Below, in pieces: positions 9,933 through 18,481 of a stretch of DNA of 64,000 bases. A program made the position numbers and the translations under genes. How positions within the stretch are numbered: position 1 is the stretch's first letter; every line of letters begins with the position of its first letter. The notes beneath the pieces are model-generated. The model ran no database searches, was not told the origin of the DNA, and saw only the letters and a list, made by a program, of their open reading frames with translations. Source of the DNA: Betaproteobacteria bacterium (GTDB lineage: Bacteria; Pseudomonadota; Gammaproteobacteria; Burkholderiales; Casimicrobiaceae); the NCBI GenBank assembly GCA_016716425.1, contig JADJWJ010000006.1, positions 1-64,000 of the forward strand. The letters are read 5' to 3'.

Positions 9933-10916
9933 ATGAAGGTCTGCATCTACGGCGTCGGCGCCATCGGCGGCTTCCTCGGGGCGCGCCTCGGCGCGCAGGG
10001 ACACGCGGTGTCCGCCGTCGCGCGCGGCGCGACGCTGGCCGCGCTCGCGCAGGACGGGCTGCGGTTGCAGTCGGGCGGCGACGAACTCCGCGTGGCGGTC
10101 GCGGCCGCCGAGGACCCCGCGCGCGTCGGGCCGCAGGACCTCGTAGTCGTCGCCGTCAAGGCGCCGGCGCTGCCCGCGGTGGCCGCGCGCATCGCGCCGC
10201 TCATCGGCCCGGACACGATGGTGCTCACCGCGATGAACGGCGTGCCGTGGTGGTTCTTCTCCGGCATGCCCGGGCCGCACGCGGGCCTGCGGCTTGCCTG
10301 CCTCGATCCGGACGGCGCGGTCGCGCGTGCGATCCCGGCCGCGCATGTCGTCGGCTGCGTCGTGCACGCGTCGTGCACGACACCCGCGCCCGGCGTCGTG
10401 CACAACGTGATGGGTCGGGGCCTGATCGTCGGCGAGCCGGCGGGCGGCGAGTCGGCGCGCACGGCGACGCTCGCGGCCGCGCTGTCCGCCGCCGGGTTCG
10501 AGTGCCGGGTGTCGCCGCGGATCCAGCATGACATCTGGTACAAGCTGTGGGGCAACATGACGATGAACCCGGTGTCGGCGCTCACCGGAGCGACGGTCGA
10601 CCGCATCCTCGACGACCCGCTCGCCAACGGCTTCTGCCAGGACGTGATGCGCGAGGCGAAGGCGATCGGCGCGGCGATCGGCTGCCCGATCGAGCAGACG
10701 GTCGAGGACCGCAACACGGTGACGAGAAAGCTTGGTGCGTTCAGGACGTCGATGCTGCAGGACGTGGAGGCCGGCAAGCCGCTCGAGATCGACGCGCTGC
10801 TGACGGTGGTCCGCGAGATCGCCGGGCACGCCGGGGTGGCCGCGCCGAACCTCGACGCGCTGCTCGGCGTCACGCGCGTGTTCGCGCGGGTACGCGGGCT
10901 GTATCCGGCGGCTTGA
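9933..10916 (+). CDS. panE: 2-dehydropantoate 2-reductase (ketopantoate reductase family)
   Basis: A 327-residue protein starting with the NADPH-binding Rossmann motif GVGAIGGFLGARL. It contains the family core VKAPALP and the C-terminal helical domain with KLWGNMTMNPVSALTGA, where the Lys and Asn are the catalytic and substrate-binding positions of ApbA/PanE. The reaction is NADPH-dependent reduction of ketopantoate to pantoate in coenzyme A synthesis. ATG 9933 has a GGAGAG ribosome site. The gene stands alone, divergent from the VWA gene and splitting the VWA-MoxR pair. Paralogues of this family often act on other 2-keto acids, so the substrate is only probable. Confidence 0.85.
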   Translation: MKVCIYGVGAIGGFLGARLGAQGHAVSAVARGATLAALAQDGLRLQSGGDELRVAVAAAEDPARVGPQDLVVVAVKAPALPAVAARIAPLIGPDTMVLTAMNGVPWWFFSGMPGPHAGLRLACLDPDGAVARAIPAAHVVGCVVHASCTTPAPGVVHNVMGRGLIVGEPAGGESARTATLAAALSAAGFECRVSPRIQHDIWYKLWGNMTMNPVSALTGATVDRILDDPLANGFCQDVMREAKAIGAAIGCPIEQTVEDRNTVTRKLGAFRTSMLQDVEAGKPLEIDALLTVVREIAGHAGVAAPNLDALLGVTRVFARVRGLYPAA

Positions 10917-11002
10917 GGTTCGCGCAGGACACCGCTCTGCCCACCCCGCCTCTCCCCGCTCCGGGGAGAGGGCGTGCCCGACTACGGCAGAGGATGTCGC
11001 AA

Positions 11003-11122
11003 GTGCGTGACAAACCCTCCGTCGTCCCCGCGAAGGCGGGGACCCGGTGGCGTACGCGACGCGAGGCGCTGGGTCCCCGCCTTCGCGGGGACGACGTGAA
11101 TCTTGCCGGCACCGTCACGCAC
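11003..11122. repeat. Nested-palindrome extragenic element, copy A
   Basis: Outer arms GTGCGTGAC (11003-11011) and GTCACGCAC (11114-11122) enclose inner arms GTCGTCCCCGCGAAGGCGGGG and its complement, giving a hairpin over about 120 bp. The two closest relatives (25533-25652 and 51586-51706) share the outer arms and the intervening spacer, so this is a defined element and more than a short REP unit. An unrelated hairpin, CTCTCCCCGCTCCGGGGAGAG, lies just upstream at about 10950. Confidence 0.75.
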
Positions 11123-11140
11123 ATCGGCAATCATCGGTAA

Positions 11141-11758
11141 CTACTTCTTGATCGGGCAGCTCTGCTCCGGTGCGCTGGTCCAGCGGATCAACGCCACGCC
11201 CTGGTGCTCCCAGAGCTGGCGGCCGCCACCCTGGTAGCGGGCGCCGCTGCCCGACGGTGCCGCGTACATGAGCTGCGTCGCGCCGGCGTACTCGACGATC
11301 GCCGTCGGCGGGTCGGTGGCAAAGTAGGCGGCCATAGCCTCGCGCGCCGGCGTGCCCGGGCACTCGTAGCGCGCGGACCCGACGGGCTCGACGAGCCGAT
11401 AGCGCGCCTGCAGGCCGGCGATGCGCGTGCGATAGGCCGAATCGACGCACGCCTGCACGTCGGTCTGCTTCCAGCAGTCGTTGCGGCCCTTGATCCAGCC
11501 GCGCTGCTCGGCCGCGAGCGCCCGGGCGTCGGCGCCGGTCGCCTGCGCCACCGCCGCCGCGTACACGTCGGCCACCTGCCGGTCGAGCGCCGCGAGCTGC
11601 GGGTCGGCGCAGATGCGCTGCTCGACGCTGCTGGTCAGCTTCCGTGCGCAGTCGAACGACGGCCCGGTCTGCGCGTTCGCACCCTGCGCGTTCGCACCCT
11701 GCGCCAGCGCGGCCAGCACGGCCAGCGCGACGCCGCCCAGGCGGGGCGGAGACTTCAT
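11141..11758 (-). CDS. Periplasmic double-domain lysozyme inhibitor (LprI/DUF1311 + MliC)
   Basis: 205 residues. A signal peptide (GVALAVLAALAQGANAQ) is followed by a small direct repeat GANAQGANAQ. Residues about 35-115 form a DUF1311/LprI domain with its typical cysteines (DCARK, RICAD, NDCWK, ACVDSAY). Residues about 130-205 form an MliC domain (C-type lysozyme inhibitor) with YECPG at the start and SCPIKK at the end, the expected disulfide pair. Both domains are known to protect against host or predator lysozyme. The start codon overlaps the stop of the GNAT gene by 4 bp (ATGA), so the two are co-translated. Confidence 0.8.
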   Translation of the reverse strand: MKSPPRLGGVALAVLAALAQGANAQGANAQTGPSFDCARKLTSSVEQRICADPQLAALDRQVADVYAAAVAQATGADARALAAEQRGWIKGRNDCWKQTDVQACVDSAYRTRIAGLQARYRLVEPVGSARYECPGTPAREAMAAYFATDPPTAIVEYAGATQLMYAAPSGSGARYQGGGRQLWEHQGVALIRWTSAPEQSCPIKK

Positions 11759-12369
11759 GTGGCACCTCCCGGTCGCGGCCGCATCAGCTGGTGGCGCAAG
11801 TGCTGCCGCACGGCCGGCCACTCGTTGTCGATGATCGAGAACACGACGGTGTCGCGCCTGGCACCTTCCGGCCCGAGCTGGTGATTGCGCAGCACGCCGT
11901 CCTGCTTCGCACCCAGCCGCGCGATGGCCGCGCGCGATGCGTGGTTGAACCAGTGCGTGCGGAACTCGACGGCGATGCAGGCGAGCGTTTCGAACGCGTG
12001 GGTCAGCAGCATGAGCTTGCACTCGGTGTTGAGCGCCGTGCGCTGCACGCGCGCCGCGTACCACGTGTGGCCGATCTCCAGGCGGCGGCTGCCCGCGTCG
12101 ACGTTGAAGAAGCGCGTGCAGCCGACGACTTCGCCGGTGGCGTTCTCGCGCACCGCGAACGGCAGCGCACCTTGCCCGTCGCGCATGGCGAGCGCCGTCG
12201 CGACGTACTCGTCCATTCGCTCCGGCGGCGCGACCGACGTGTACCAGAGCCGCCACAGCTGCCCGTCCTCCGCCGCCCGCGCGAGCGCCGGCGCGTGCTC
12301 GCGGGCGAGCGGCTCCAGCGTCGCGGTTTCGCCGCGCAGCGTGACGGGCTCGATGAAGCGGAAAGTCAT
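11755..12369 (-). CDS. GNAT-family N-acetyltransferase (RimJ/RimL type)
   Basis: 204 residues, starting MTFRFIEPVTLRG. The Acetyltransf_3-type fold is indicated by the ATLEPLAREHAPAL start, EVVGCTRFFNVD, IGHTWYAARVQRTALNTECKL (acetyl-CoA binding region) and a C-terminal FSIIDNEWPAVRQHL, typical of proteins that acetylate protein N-termini or small molecules. Its stop overlaps the lysozyme-inhibitor start by 4 bp. Upstream, a hairpin separates it from the MoxR gene on the same strand. The substrate is unknown. Confidence 0.8.
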   Translation of the reverse strand: MTFRFIEPVTLRGETATLEPLAREHAPALARAAEDGQLWRLWYTSVAPPERMDEYVATALAMRDGQGALPFAVRENATGEVVGCTRFFNVDAGSRRLEIGHTWYAARVQRTALNTECKLMLLTHAFETLACIAVEFRTHWFNHASRAAIARLGAKQDGVLRNHQLGPEGARRDTVVFSIIDNEWPAVRQHLRHQLMRPRPGGAT

Positions 12370-12374
12370 TTCAC

Positions 12375-12441
12375 AAAGAGGCGCGAAGACGCGGAGAAGT
12401 GCACGAGGGACCCGGTTTCCTCTGCGCCTCTGCGCCTCTTT
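12375..12441 (-). repeat. Inverted repeat between moxR and the GNAT gene
   Basis: AAAGAGGCGC (12375-12384) and GCGCCTCTTT (12432-12441) pair, with further near-repeats of CTCTGCGCCTC between them. This resembles a dispersed GCGCCTCTTTGCG repeat common in proteobacterial intergenic DNA. It lies within 6 nt of the GNAT start codon and could occlude its ribosome site. Confidence 0.5.
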
Positions 12442-12458
12442 GCGGCCTATGCCCGTCC

Positions 12459-13301
12459 CTACCGCCCCGCCCGCGCCATGAACACGACGCGCTCGAACAG
12501 GTGCACGTCCTGCTCGTTCTTGAGCAGCGCGCCGTGCAGCGGGGGTATGAACGCCTTCTTGTCGGCGCTGCGCAGCGCCTCGGGCGGGATGTCCTCGGCG
12601 AGCAGCAGCTTCAGCCAGTCGAGCAGTTCGGACGTCGACGGCTTCTTCTTCAACCCGGGCACGTCGCGCAGGTTGAAGAACACTTCCAGCGCCTCGGCGA
12701 GCAGCGCCTTCTTCAGCCCCGGGTAGTGGACGTCGACGATGCGCTCCATCGTGTCGCGGTCCGGGAACCGGATGTAGTGGAAGAAGCAGCGGCGCAGGAA
12801 CGCGTCGGGCAGCTCCTTTTCGTTGTTCGACGTGATGACGACGAGCGGCCGGTGCCTCGCTTGAATCGTCTGCTGCGTCTCGTAGACGAAGAACTCCATC
12901 CGGTCGAGCTCGCGCAGCAGGTCGTTGGGAAACTCGATGTCGGCCTTGTCGATCTCGTCGATCAGCACGACGGCCGGCGTGCCGCTCTCGAACGCCTCCC
13001 ACAGCACGCCGTGCTTGATGTAGTGCGCGATGTCGGCGACGTGGGCGTCGCCCAGCTGCGAGTCGCGCAGCCGGGACACGGCGTCGTACTCGTAGAGCCC
13101 CTGCTGCGCCTTGGTCGTCGACTTGATGTGCCACTGGACCAGCGGACGGCCGAGGCTGCGCGCCACCTCCTCGGCCAGCAGCGTCTTGCCGGTGCCTGGC
13201 TCGCCCTTGATGAGCAGCGGCCGCTCGAGCGCGATGGCGGCGTTGACGGCGAGCTTCAGGTCGTCGGTGGCGACGTAGGTGTCGGTGCCTTCGAAGCGCA
13301 T
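12459..13301 (-). CDS. MoxR-family AAA+ ATPase
   Basis: 280 residues. Walker A is GEPGTGKT (33-40) and Walker B VVLIDEIDKAD (111-121); sensor 1 is ITSNNEKELPDAFLRRC, which also contains the arginine finger. MoxR ATPases cooperate with VWA-domain proteins to assemble or activate metalloenzymes and complexes; the likely partner is the VWA gene at 8640-9815. ATG 13301 begins MRFEGTDTYVATDDLK, the usual start of this subfamily. The client is not apparent from the neighbours. Confidence 0.88.
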   Translation of the reverse strand: MRFEGTDTYVATDDLKLAVNAAIALERPLLIKGEPGTGKTLLAEEVARSLGRPLVQWHIKSTTKAQQGLYEYDAVSRLRDSQLGDAHVADIAHYIKHGVLWEAFESGTPAVVLIDEIDKADIEFPNDLLRELDRMEFFVYETQQTIQARHRPLVVITSNNEKELPDAFLRRCFFHYIRFPDRDTMERIVDVHYPGLKKALLAEALEVFFNLRDVPGLKKKPSTSELLDWLKLLLAEDIPPEALRSADKKAFIPPLHGALLKNEQDVHLFERVVFMARAGR

Positions 13302-13351
13302 GGGCGGGCCCGTTCCTGCGGGTGGCGGTGAAACGCCAATGGTAGCCGAAT

Positions 13352-13678
13352 TCAGGCCGCCGCCCACTGCAGCAGCCATAGCGCGGCCATGCCGACGGCG
13401 AGCGTCTTGAGCGTGCTGCGCGTCGCGAACGCGACGGCGGCCGCGATCAGCGCCCCGGCGACCCGCGGCGTGGCGAAGTCGGCGGCGGCCCCCTTCCAGT
13501 CGACGATCATCGGCACGATCAGCGCCGTCAGCATCGCGGCCGGCACGTACTTCAGCGCGCGCGCGAGCAGCGGCGGCATCGAGCGCCGCGCGAAGAACGC
13601 GATGAACGACAGCCGCGACGCGTAGTTGAGCGCGCCGACCGCGACGATCACCGCCCACAGTTTCAGCGCGCCTTCCAT
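13352..13678 (-). CDS. azlD: AzlD-family branched-chain amino acid transport subunit
   Basis: A small (108 residues) integral membrane protein with about four hydrophobic segments, of the AzlD family. It pairs with AzlC to export branched-chain amino acids or analogues such as azaleucine (compare E. coli YgaZH). Its start overlaps the azlC end by 16 bp, so the two are translationally linked. Confidence 0.85.
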   Translation of the reverse strand: MEGALKLWAVIVAVGALNYASRLSFIAFFARRSMPPLLARALKYVPAAMLTALIVPMIVDWKGAAADFATPRVAGALIAAAVAFATRSTLKTLAVGMAALWLLQWAAA

Positions 13679-14370
13679 CGCTCCCGCGCGAGGTCGGCGA
13701 GGGTGCCGATGGCGATACCCAGCAGCCCGGCGGCGATCAGGTTGAGCCGCATCGGCAGATGCGCGAGCGCGAGCACGGCAATGCCCGCCGTCGCCGCCGC
13801 CAGCACCGACGGCGCGTCACGGAACAGCGGCGCCAGCAGCGCGAGGAAGCACAGCGGCACCGCGAACTCGAGCGACCACGCCGCCGGGATCAGGTTGCCG
13901 GCGAGGAAGCCGGCCATGCACGAGGCCTGCCACGCGAGCCACAGCGCGAACCCGCAGCCCAGGAAGTGCAGGCCGGCGCCGTGCCGGTCTTCGCTTGTGT
14001 GGAAGCGGCGCACGGCCGCCGCGAACGCCTGGTCGGTGAGCAGGAACGCGAGGCCCTTCTGCCAGTGCGCCGGCAGCGGCCGCAGGAATGGCGCCATCGC
14101 GGCGCTGTACATGAGAAAGCGCAGGCCGAGCACGAAGCATGTCAGCACGATCACCGCGAACGGTGCGTCGACTGCGAGCAGCTGGGCGGCGAGGATCTGT
14201 GCGGCGCCCGAGAAGATGATCGCGCTCATGCCCAGCGATGCCAGCCAGTCGGCCCCGGCCGCGGCCGCGCCCACGCCGCAGACGACGCCGAACGGCGTGA
14301 GGCCGATGCACGCGGGGAGCATCTCGACGAAGCCCTCGCGAAAGTCCCGGGAGGTGACGATCTGGCGCAT
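13663..14370 (-). CDS. azlC: AzlC-family branched-chain amino acid exporter subunit
   Basis: 235 residues with multiple transmembrane segments and the AzlC-typical start (FREGFVEMLPACIGLTPFGVVCGV) followed by SAIIFSGAAQILAAQLL. It forms the larger subunit of the AzlCD exporter in the inner membrane. Upstream on the same strand there is a TATAAT box and then a terminator-like hairpin that fills almost the whole leader, suggesting control at the level of the mRNA 5' end. ATG 14370 has no clear ribosome site; ATG 14322 (MLPACIG) is an alternative. Confidence 0.87.
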   Translation of the reverse strand: MRQIVTSRDFREGFVEMLPACIGLTPFGVVCGVGAAAAGADWLASLGMSAIIFSGAAQILAAQLLAVDAPFAVIVLTCFVLGLRFLMYSAAMAPFLRPLPAHWQKGLAFLLTDQAFAAAVRRFHTSEDRHGAGLHFLGCGFALWLAWQASCMAGFLAGNLIPAAWSLEFAVPLCFLALLAPLFRDAPSVLAAATAGIAVLALAHLPMRLNLIAAGLLGIAIGTLADLARERWKAR

Positions 14371-14376
14371 GGCATG

Positions 14377-14404
14377 AAAAAAGGGGAGGCGGAGCCCTCC
14401 CCTT
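14377..14404 (-). terminator. Terminator-like hairpin in the azlC leader
   Basis: Read on the minus strand, AAGGGGAGG (14404-14396), a 6-nt loop and CCTCCCCTT (14389-14381) form a perfect 9-bp stem that runs into T6 (14382-14377), ending seven bases before the azlC ATG. The upstream gene is divergent, so this cannot terminate another transcript. It would act on azlC itself as an attenuator or 5' stabiliser, and it contains the only GGGGAGG candidate ribosome site. Confidence 0.6.
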
Positions 14405-14411
14405 CGCGGCG

Positions 14412-14417
14412 ATTATA
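14412..14417 (-). promoter_or_regulatory. -10 box (TATAAT) for azlCD
   Basis: On the minus strand the sequence reads CGCTATAATCGCC, the same context as other promoters here. Transcription would start near 14405, the first base of the leader hairpin. Confidence 0.55.
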
Positions 14418-14557
14418 GCGGCGCGACGCGCGGCGCACGCGGACCGGCGCTGCGGGACACGTGCTGAAGCACGCTGCGGCTGCGCGCGGCACGCGGCGCG
14501 CGTAGAATTCCACGGCCGGCCGCGCGCAGCGCGCCCGCCCCGCCACAGGAGCCCCGC

Positions 14558-15361
14558 ATGGACTTGCCCGTCAACGCCTTCAAGCGCGCGCTGCGCGAAG
14601 GTCGCCCGCTCTTCGGTGCCTGGCTCATGAGCGGCGCGCCGGCGACGGCGGAGGCGCTGGGCTGCGCCGGGATGGACTTCCTCGTCGTCGACATGGAGCA
14701 CGTGCCGGTCGACACGCCGCAGATGGTCGAGATCCTGCGGGCGGTGGCCGCGACACCGGCGCCTGCCGTCGTGCGCCTGCCGTGGAACGACATGGTGATG
14801 GTGAAGCGCGCGCTGGACGGCGGCGCGCAGACGGTGATGCTGCCGTTCGTGCAGAGCGCCGACGAGGCGCGGCGCGCCGTCGCGTACACGCGCTATCCGC
14901 CGGACGGCGTGCGCGGCGTCGCGGGCCTGCATCGCGCGAATCGCTACATGACGGTGCCCGACTACCTCGCGCGTGCCGCTGCGGAGCTTTGCGTCGCCGT
15001 GCAGATCGAGACGCAATCCGCGCTCGCGAACCTGCCGGCGATCGCCGCGGTGCCGGGCATCGACACGATCTTCATCGGCCCGGCCGATCTGGCGGCGTCG
15101 ATGGGCATGTTGGGCGACGTCGGCCATGCGGCCGTGCAGGACAAGCTGCGGCAGGGCGCGCAGATGTGCCGGCAGGCCGGCAAGCCGTGCGGGATCATCG
15201 GCGGCGCCCCCGACCTCGTCGGCCGGTACGTCGACTACGGCTACGACTGGATCGCGATCGGCTCCGACATGAGCTTCATGGTCGGGCGCGCGCAGGAGTG
15301 GCTCGGCAGGGTGCGCGGGCACGCGCCCGCGGCGGCGCCCGGGCCGCAGGGCGGCTACTGA
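14558..15361 (+). CDS. HpcH/HpaI-family class II aldolase (2-keto-3-deoxy acid aldolase)
   Basis: 267 residues of the HpcH/HpaI fold, a divalent-metal aldolase that cleaves 2-keto-3-deoxy acids to pyruvate and an aldehyde. Active-site residues are visible: His48 (DMEH), Arg73 (VVRLPW), Glu151 (QIETQSAL) and metal ligand Asp177 (GPADLAASMG). ATG 14558 follows an AGGAG site. It is the first gene of an operon in which its stop shares one base with the next start (TGATG). With a lactonase and an alpha-xylosidase next, a substrate such as 2-keto-3-deoxypentonate is plausible; 4-hydroxy-2-oxoheptanedioate or 2-keto-3-deoxyrhamnonate cannot be excluded. Confidence 0.85.
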   Translation: MDLPVNAFKRALREGRPLFGAWLMSGAPATAEALGCAGMDFLVVDMEHVPVDTPQMVEILRAVAATPAPAVVRLPWNDMVMVKRALDGGAQTVMLPFVQSADEARRAVAYTRYPPDGVRGVAGLHRANRYMTVPDYLARAAAELCVAVQIETQSALANLPAIAAVPGIDTIFIGPADLAASMGMLGDVGHAAVQDKLRQGAQMCRQAGKPCGIIGGAPDLVGRYVDYGYDWIAIGSDMSFMVGRAQEWLGRVRGHAPAAAPGPQGGY

Positions 15362-16236
15362 TGGCGGCGGCGTTCCAGTGCGTGCTCGACGCACGCGCGA
15401 GCCTGGGCGAGAGCCCGTTCTGGTCGACGCGCGAGCGCGTCCTGTACTGGGTCGACATCACCGGGCCGTCGCTCAACCGCTTCGATCCCGCGACCGGCCG
15501 CAACACGGCGATCCCGATGCCGGAGTCGATCGGCTGCGCCGCCCCGCGTGAGCTGCGCGGCTTCATCGTCGCGCTGCGCGGCGGCATCTGGCTCGCGCAC
15601 CCGGACGGCACGCTCGACCGGAAGATCTTCGACGCGCCCTACGATCCGGCGCACCACCGGTTCAACGACGGCCGCTGCGACCGCCGCGGCCGGTTCTTCG
15701 CCGGTACCATGAACGAGCGGCGCGACGCGCCGTCGGCGGCGCTGATCCGCGTCGACCTCGACGGCACGCTGAGCCGCGTGATGGGCGACATGACGGTCAG
15801 CAACGGCCTCGCCTGGAGTCCCGACGGGCGCACGATGTACCACGCCGACACGCCGACGCTCACCGTGCGCGCGTACGACTACGACCCGGTCACCGGCGTG
15901 CCGTCGAACCCGCGCGTGTTCGCGCAGTGGATCGACGAGAACGACCGTCCCGACGGCGGCGCCGTCGACAGTGCGGGCAACTACTGGACCGCGCTGTACC
16001 GCGGCGGCCGCGTCGTCCAGCTCTCGCCTTCCGGCGAGGCGCTCGCCGAGTACGACGTGCCGGCGATGTGCCCGACGATGTGCGCGTTCGGCGGCCCCGA
16101 CCTGAAGACGCTGTACGTGACCACGGCGCGCCAGATGCGCGACGCCGACGAGCTGGCACGGCTGCCGCACTCGGGCGGCATCTTCGCGATGCGCGTCGAC
16201 GTGCCCGGGCTGCCGGAGCCCGCGTTCGCGGGCTGA
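15361..16236 (+). CDS. SMP-30/gluconolactonase-family sugar lactonase
   Basis: 291 residues of the six-bladed SMP-30/gluconolaconase/LRE propeller. The metal ligands appear as Glu17 (SLGESPFW), the Asn of FNDGRCD, the Asn of VSNGLAWSPDG and the Asp of RPDGGAVD. It opens aldonolactones to the acid form in the cytoplasm; xylono- and arabinono-lactonases of sugar-oxidation pathways are in this family. The start overlaps the aldolase stop by one base, so expression is coupled. There is no signal peptide. Confidence 0.85.
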   Translation: MAAAFQCVLDARASLGESPFWSTRERVLYWVDITGPSLNRFDPATGRNTAIPMPESIGCAAPRELRGFIVALRGGIWLAHPDGTLDRKIFDAPYDPAHHRFNDGRCDRRGRFFAGTMNERRDAPSAALIRVDLDGTLSRVMGDMTVSNGLAWSPDGRTMYHADTPTLTVRAYDYDPVTGVPSNPRVFAQWIDENDRPDGGAVDSAGNYWTALYRGGRVVQLSPSGEALAEYDVPAMCPTMCAFGGPDLKTLYVTTARQMRDADELARLPHSGGIFAMRVDVPGLPEPAFAG

Positions 16237-16246
16237 GAGCGCGCGC

Positions 16247-18481
16247 GTGCTGCTCGATCCCAACGCCTACCTGCGCCTCGACGTCGAGGGCAGCCTCGGC
16301 ATCGAGAGTTCCGGCGCATCGTTCGCGACGTCCACCGGCGACATGCTCGAAGTTTCGGCTTATGCTGGCGGCGCGTTCCGCGTGCGGCTCGGCCCCAACA
16401 CGCGCCCCGACTACGGCATCCTCGCCGGCCGCGCGCGCCCGTGCGTGACGACGCGGCCGGATCCGGGCACCTGGTCGTTCGCCAGCGACGACGCGACGCT
16501 CGAGATCAAGGCGGCGCCGATGCGCTTCCGCCTGCTGTGGCAGGGGAATCCGGTGCTGACGTCGATCACCGACCAGCACTTCCGCGGATGGTCCCGCTTC
16601 CCGGCGTTCGGGCGCGCGCAGCGCGGCGGGCTGTGGACCGCGGCGCTCGCGCTGCAATCGGGCGAGCCGGTGTACGGGCTCGGCGAGAAGTTCGGCCCGC
16701 TCGACAAGCGCGGGCAGCTCGTGCATTCGCAGGTCGAGGACGCGCTCGGCGTCAACACCGGCCTCGCGTACAAGAACGTGCCGTTCGCGTGGAGCACCGG
16801 GACCGGCGCCGGTGCGTGGGGCGTGTTCGTGCACACGCCCGGCATGGTGACGCACGGCGTCGGCCATCCGGACTGGTCGCACCGCACCTACGCGCTCGTC
16901 GTCGACGACGAGGCGCTCGACCTCTTCCTGTTCGCGGCCGCCACGCCGGCCGCGATCGTCGACGCGTACACGGCGCTGACCGGACGGGCGCCCGCCGTGC
17001 CGCGCTGGAGCCTCGGTCTCTGGGTCTCGCGTGCGTACTACCGGACGCCGGAGGACGCGGTCGAGGTCGCGGCCAGGCTGCGCGAGCGGCGCATCCCGTG
17101 CGACGTGCTCGCGCTCGACGGCCGCGCCGCGTGGAAGGTCGAGACCCGCTTCGACTTCACGTGGGACGCCGACCGATTCGCCGACCCGCGCGCCACGCTC
17201 GCCGCGCTCCGCGCGCAGAACCTGCGGGTCTGCGTCTGGGAGTACCCGTACGTTTCGGTCCACTCGCCGCTGTTCCTCGATCTCGCGCGCGAGGGGTACC
17301 TGCTCAAGACGACCGACGGCGATCCCTACGTCTTCGCGTGGGACACGGCGCCCGGCACGAGCCGGTTCGGCGACGTGCTGACGCCGCTTCCCGACAGCGG
17401 CATCCTCGACTTCACCAATCCCGACGCGTACGCGTGGTGGCGCGACGCGCACCGCGCGCTCTTCGCCGACGGCGTGAGCGTCGTCAAGTGCGACTTCGGC
17501 GAGCAGGTGCCCGACGACGCGGTCGCGCACAACGGCGACTGGGGCCGGCGGCTGCACAACGTGTATCCGCTCCTCTACCAGCGCTGCGTGCTCGAGGCGA
17601 CGCGCAAGTTCCAGGAGCGGGGCGACGGCCCGCCGATCGTGTGGAGCCGGGCCGGCTGGGCGGGCAGCCAGCGCTACCCGGTCGGCTGGGGCGGCGACCC
17701 GCAGAGCGACTGGGAAGGGCTCGCGGGCTCGCTGCGCGGCGGGCTCTCGCTCGGCATGAGCGGCACTCCGTACCACAGCTCGGACATCGGCGGCTTCTAC
17801 GGCGCCACCCAGCCGTCGCCCGAGCTCTACGTGCGGTGGCTGCAGGCATCGGTGTTCTCGTCGCACATGGGCGTCCACGGCATCGGCGAGCGCGAACCGT
17901 GGGCGTTCGGTCCCGACGTCGAGGCGATCTGCCGCAAGTGGCTCGCGTTCCGCTATCGACTCATTCCCTATCTCGAAGCGGTGATCGCCAGCGCGACGGC
18001 GACCGGCCTGCCGGTGATGCGCGCGATGCCGCTCGCGTTCCCGGGCAACGCGCTCGTCCGCGCGTTCGACACGCAGTTCATGTGCGGCGACGCGCTGCTC
18101 GTCGCTCCGATCGTGCGCGAGGGCGGCGACGTCGAGATCGCGCTGCCGCCGGGCGGTTGGTTCGACCTCAACACGCGCCAGCGCATCGCGGGCCGGCAGG
18201 TCGTCCGCTACAAGGCGAAGCTCGACCAGTTCCCGGTGTTCGCGCGCGAGGGCTACGCGCTGCCGCTGGGCCGCGCCGTCCAGCACACCGGCGAGATCGA
18301 CGCCGCGCGCCCGGTCGACATCCTGTGGGTGTTCGGCCCGCCGGCGGCGGAACTCGCGGGCTTCGCGCAGGCGCGCGTGGACGCCGTCGGGGGCGGCGCG
18401 TTCTCGGTGCGGGTCGCGCCGGGCGTGCGGACCGAGGTCTGGGGCGACCCGACGAAGGTCAGCGTAGGTGTGATCGAGTGA
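16247..18481 (+). CDS. GH31 alpha-xylosidase (YicI-like)
   Basis: 744 residues with an N-terminal beta-sandwich, the GH31 barrel and a C-terminal beta domain. The nucleophile Asp416 lies in VVKCDFGE, matching YicI Asp416. The acid/base is probably Asp484 in GWGGDPQSDW. The DFGE context and overall match favour alpha-xylosidase over alpha-glucosidase. With no signal peptide, it should act inside the cell on alpha-xylosides such as isoprimeverose. GTG 16247 lies 10 nt after the lactonase stop. Its own stop shares one base with the pdxA start (TGATG), an unusual direct coupling of a glycosidase to vitamin B6 synthesis. Confidence 0.88.
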   Translation: MLLDPNAYLRLDVEGSLGIESSGASFATSTGDMLEVSAYAGGAFRVRLGPNTRPDYGILAGRARPCVTTRPDPGTWSFASDDATLEIKAAPMRFRLLWQGNPVLTSITDQHFRGWSRFPAFGRAQRGGLWTAALALQSGEPVYGLGEKFGPLDKRGQLVHSQVEDALGVNTGLAYKNVPFAWSTGTGAGAWGVFVHTPGMVTHGVGHPDWSHRTYALVVDDEALDLFLFAAATPAAIVDAYTALTGRAPAVPRWSLGLWVSRAYYRTPEDAVEVAARLRERRIPCDVLALDGRAAWKVETRFDFTWDADRFADPRATLAALRAQNLRVCVWEYPYVSVHSPLFLDLAREGYLLKTTDGDPYVFAWDTAPGTSRFGDVLTPLPDSGILDFTNPDAYAWWRDAHRALFADGVSVVKCDFGEQVPDDAVAHNGDWGRRLHNVYPLLYQRCVLEATRKFQERGDGPPIVWSRAGWAGSQRYPVGWGGDPQSDWEGLAGSLRGGLSLGMSGTPYHSSDIGGFYGATQPSPELYVRWLQASVFSSHMGVHGIGEREPWAFGPDVEAICRKWLAFRYRLIPYLEAVIASATATGLPVMRAMPLAFPGNALVRAFDTQFMCGDALLVAPIVREGGDVEIALPPGGWFDLNTRQRIAGRQVVRYKAKLDQFPVFAREGYALPLGRAVQHTGEIDAARPVDILWVFGPPAAELAGFAQARVDAVGGGAFSVRVAPGVRTEVWGDPTKVSVGVIE

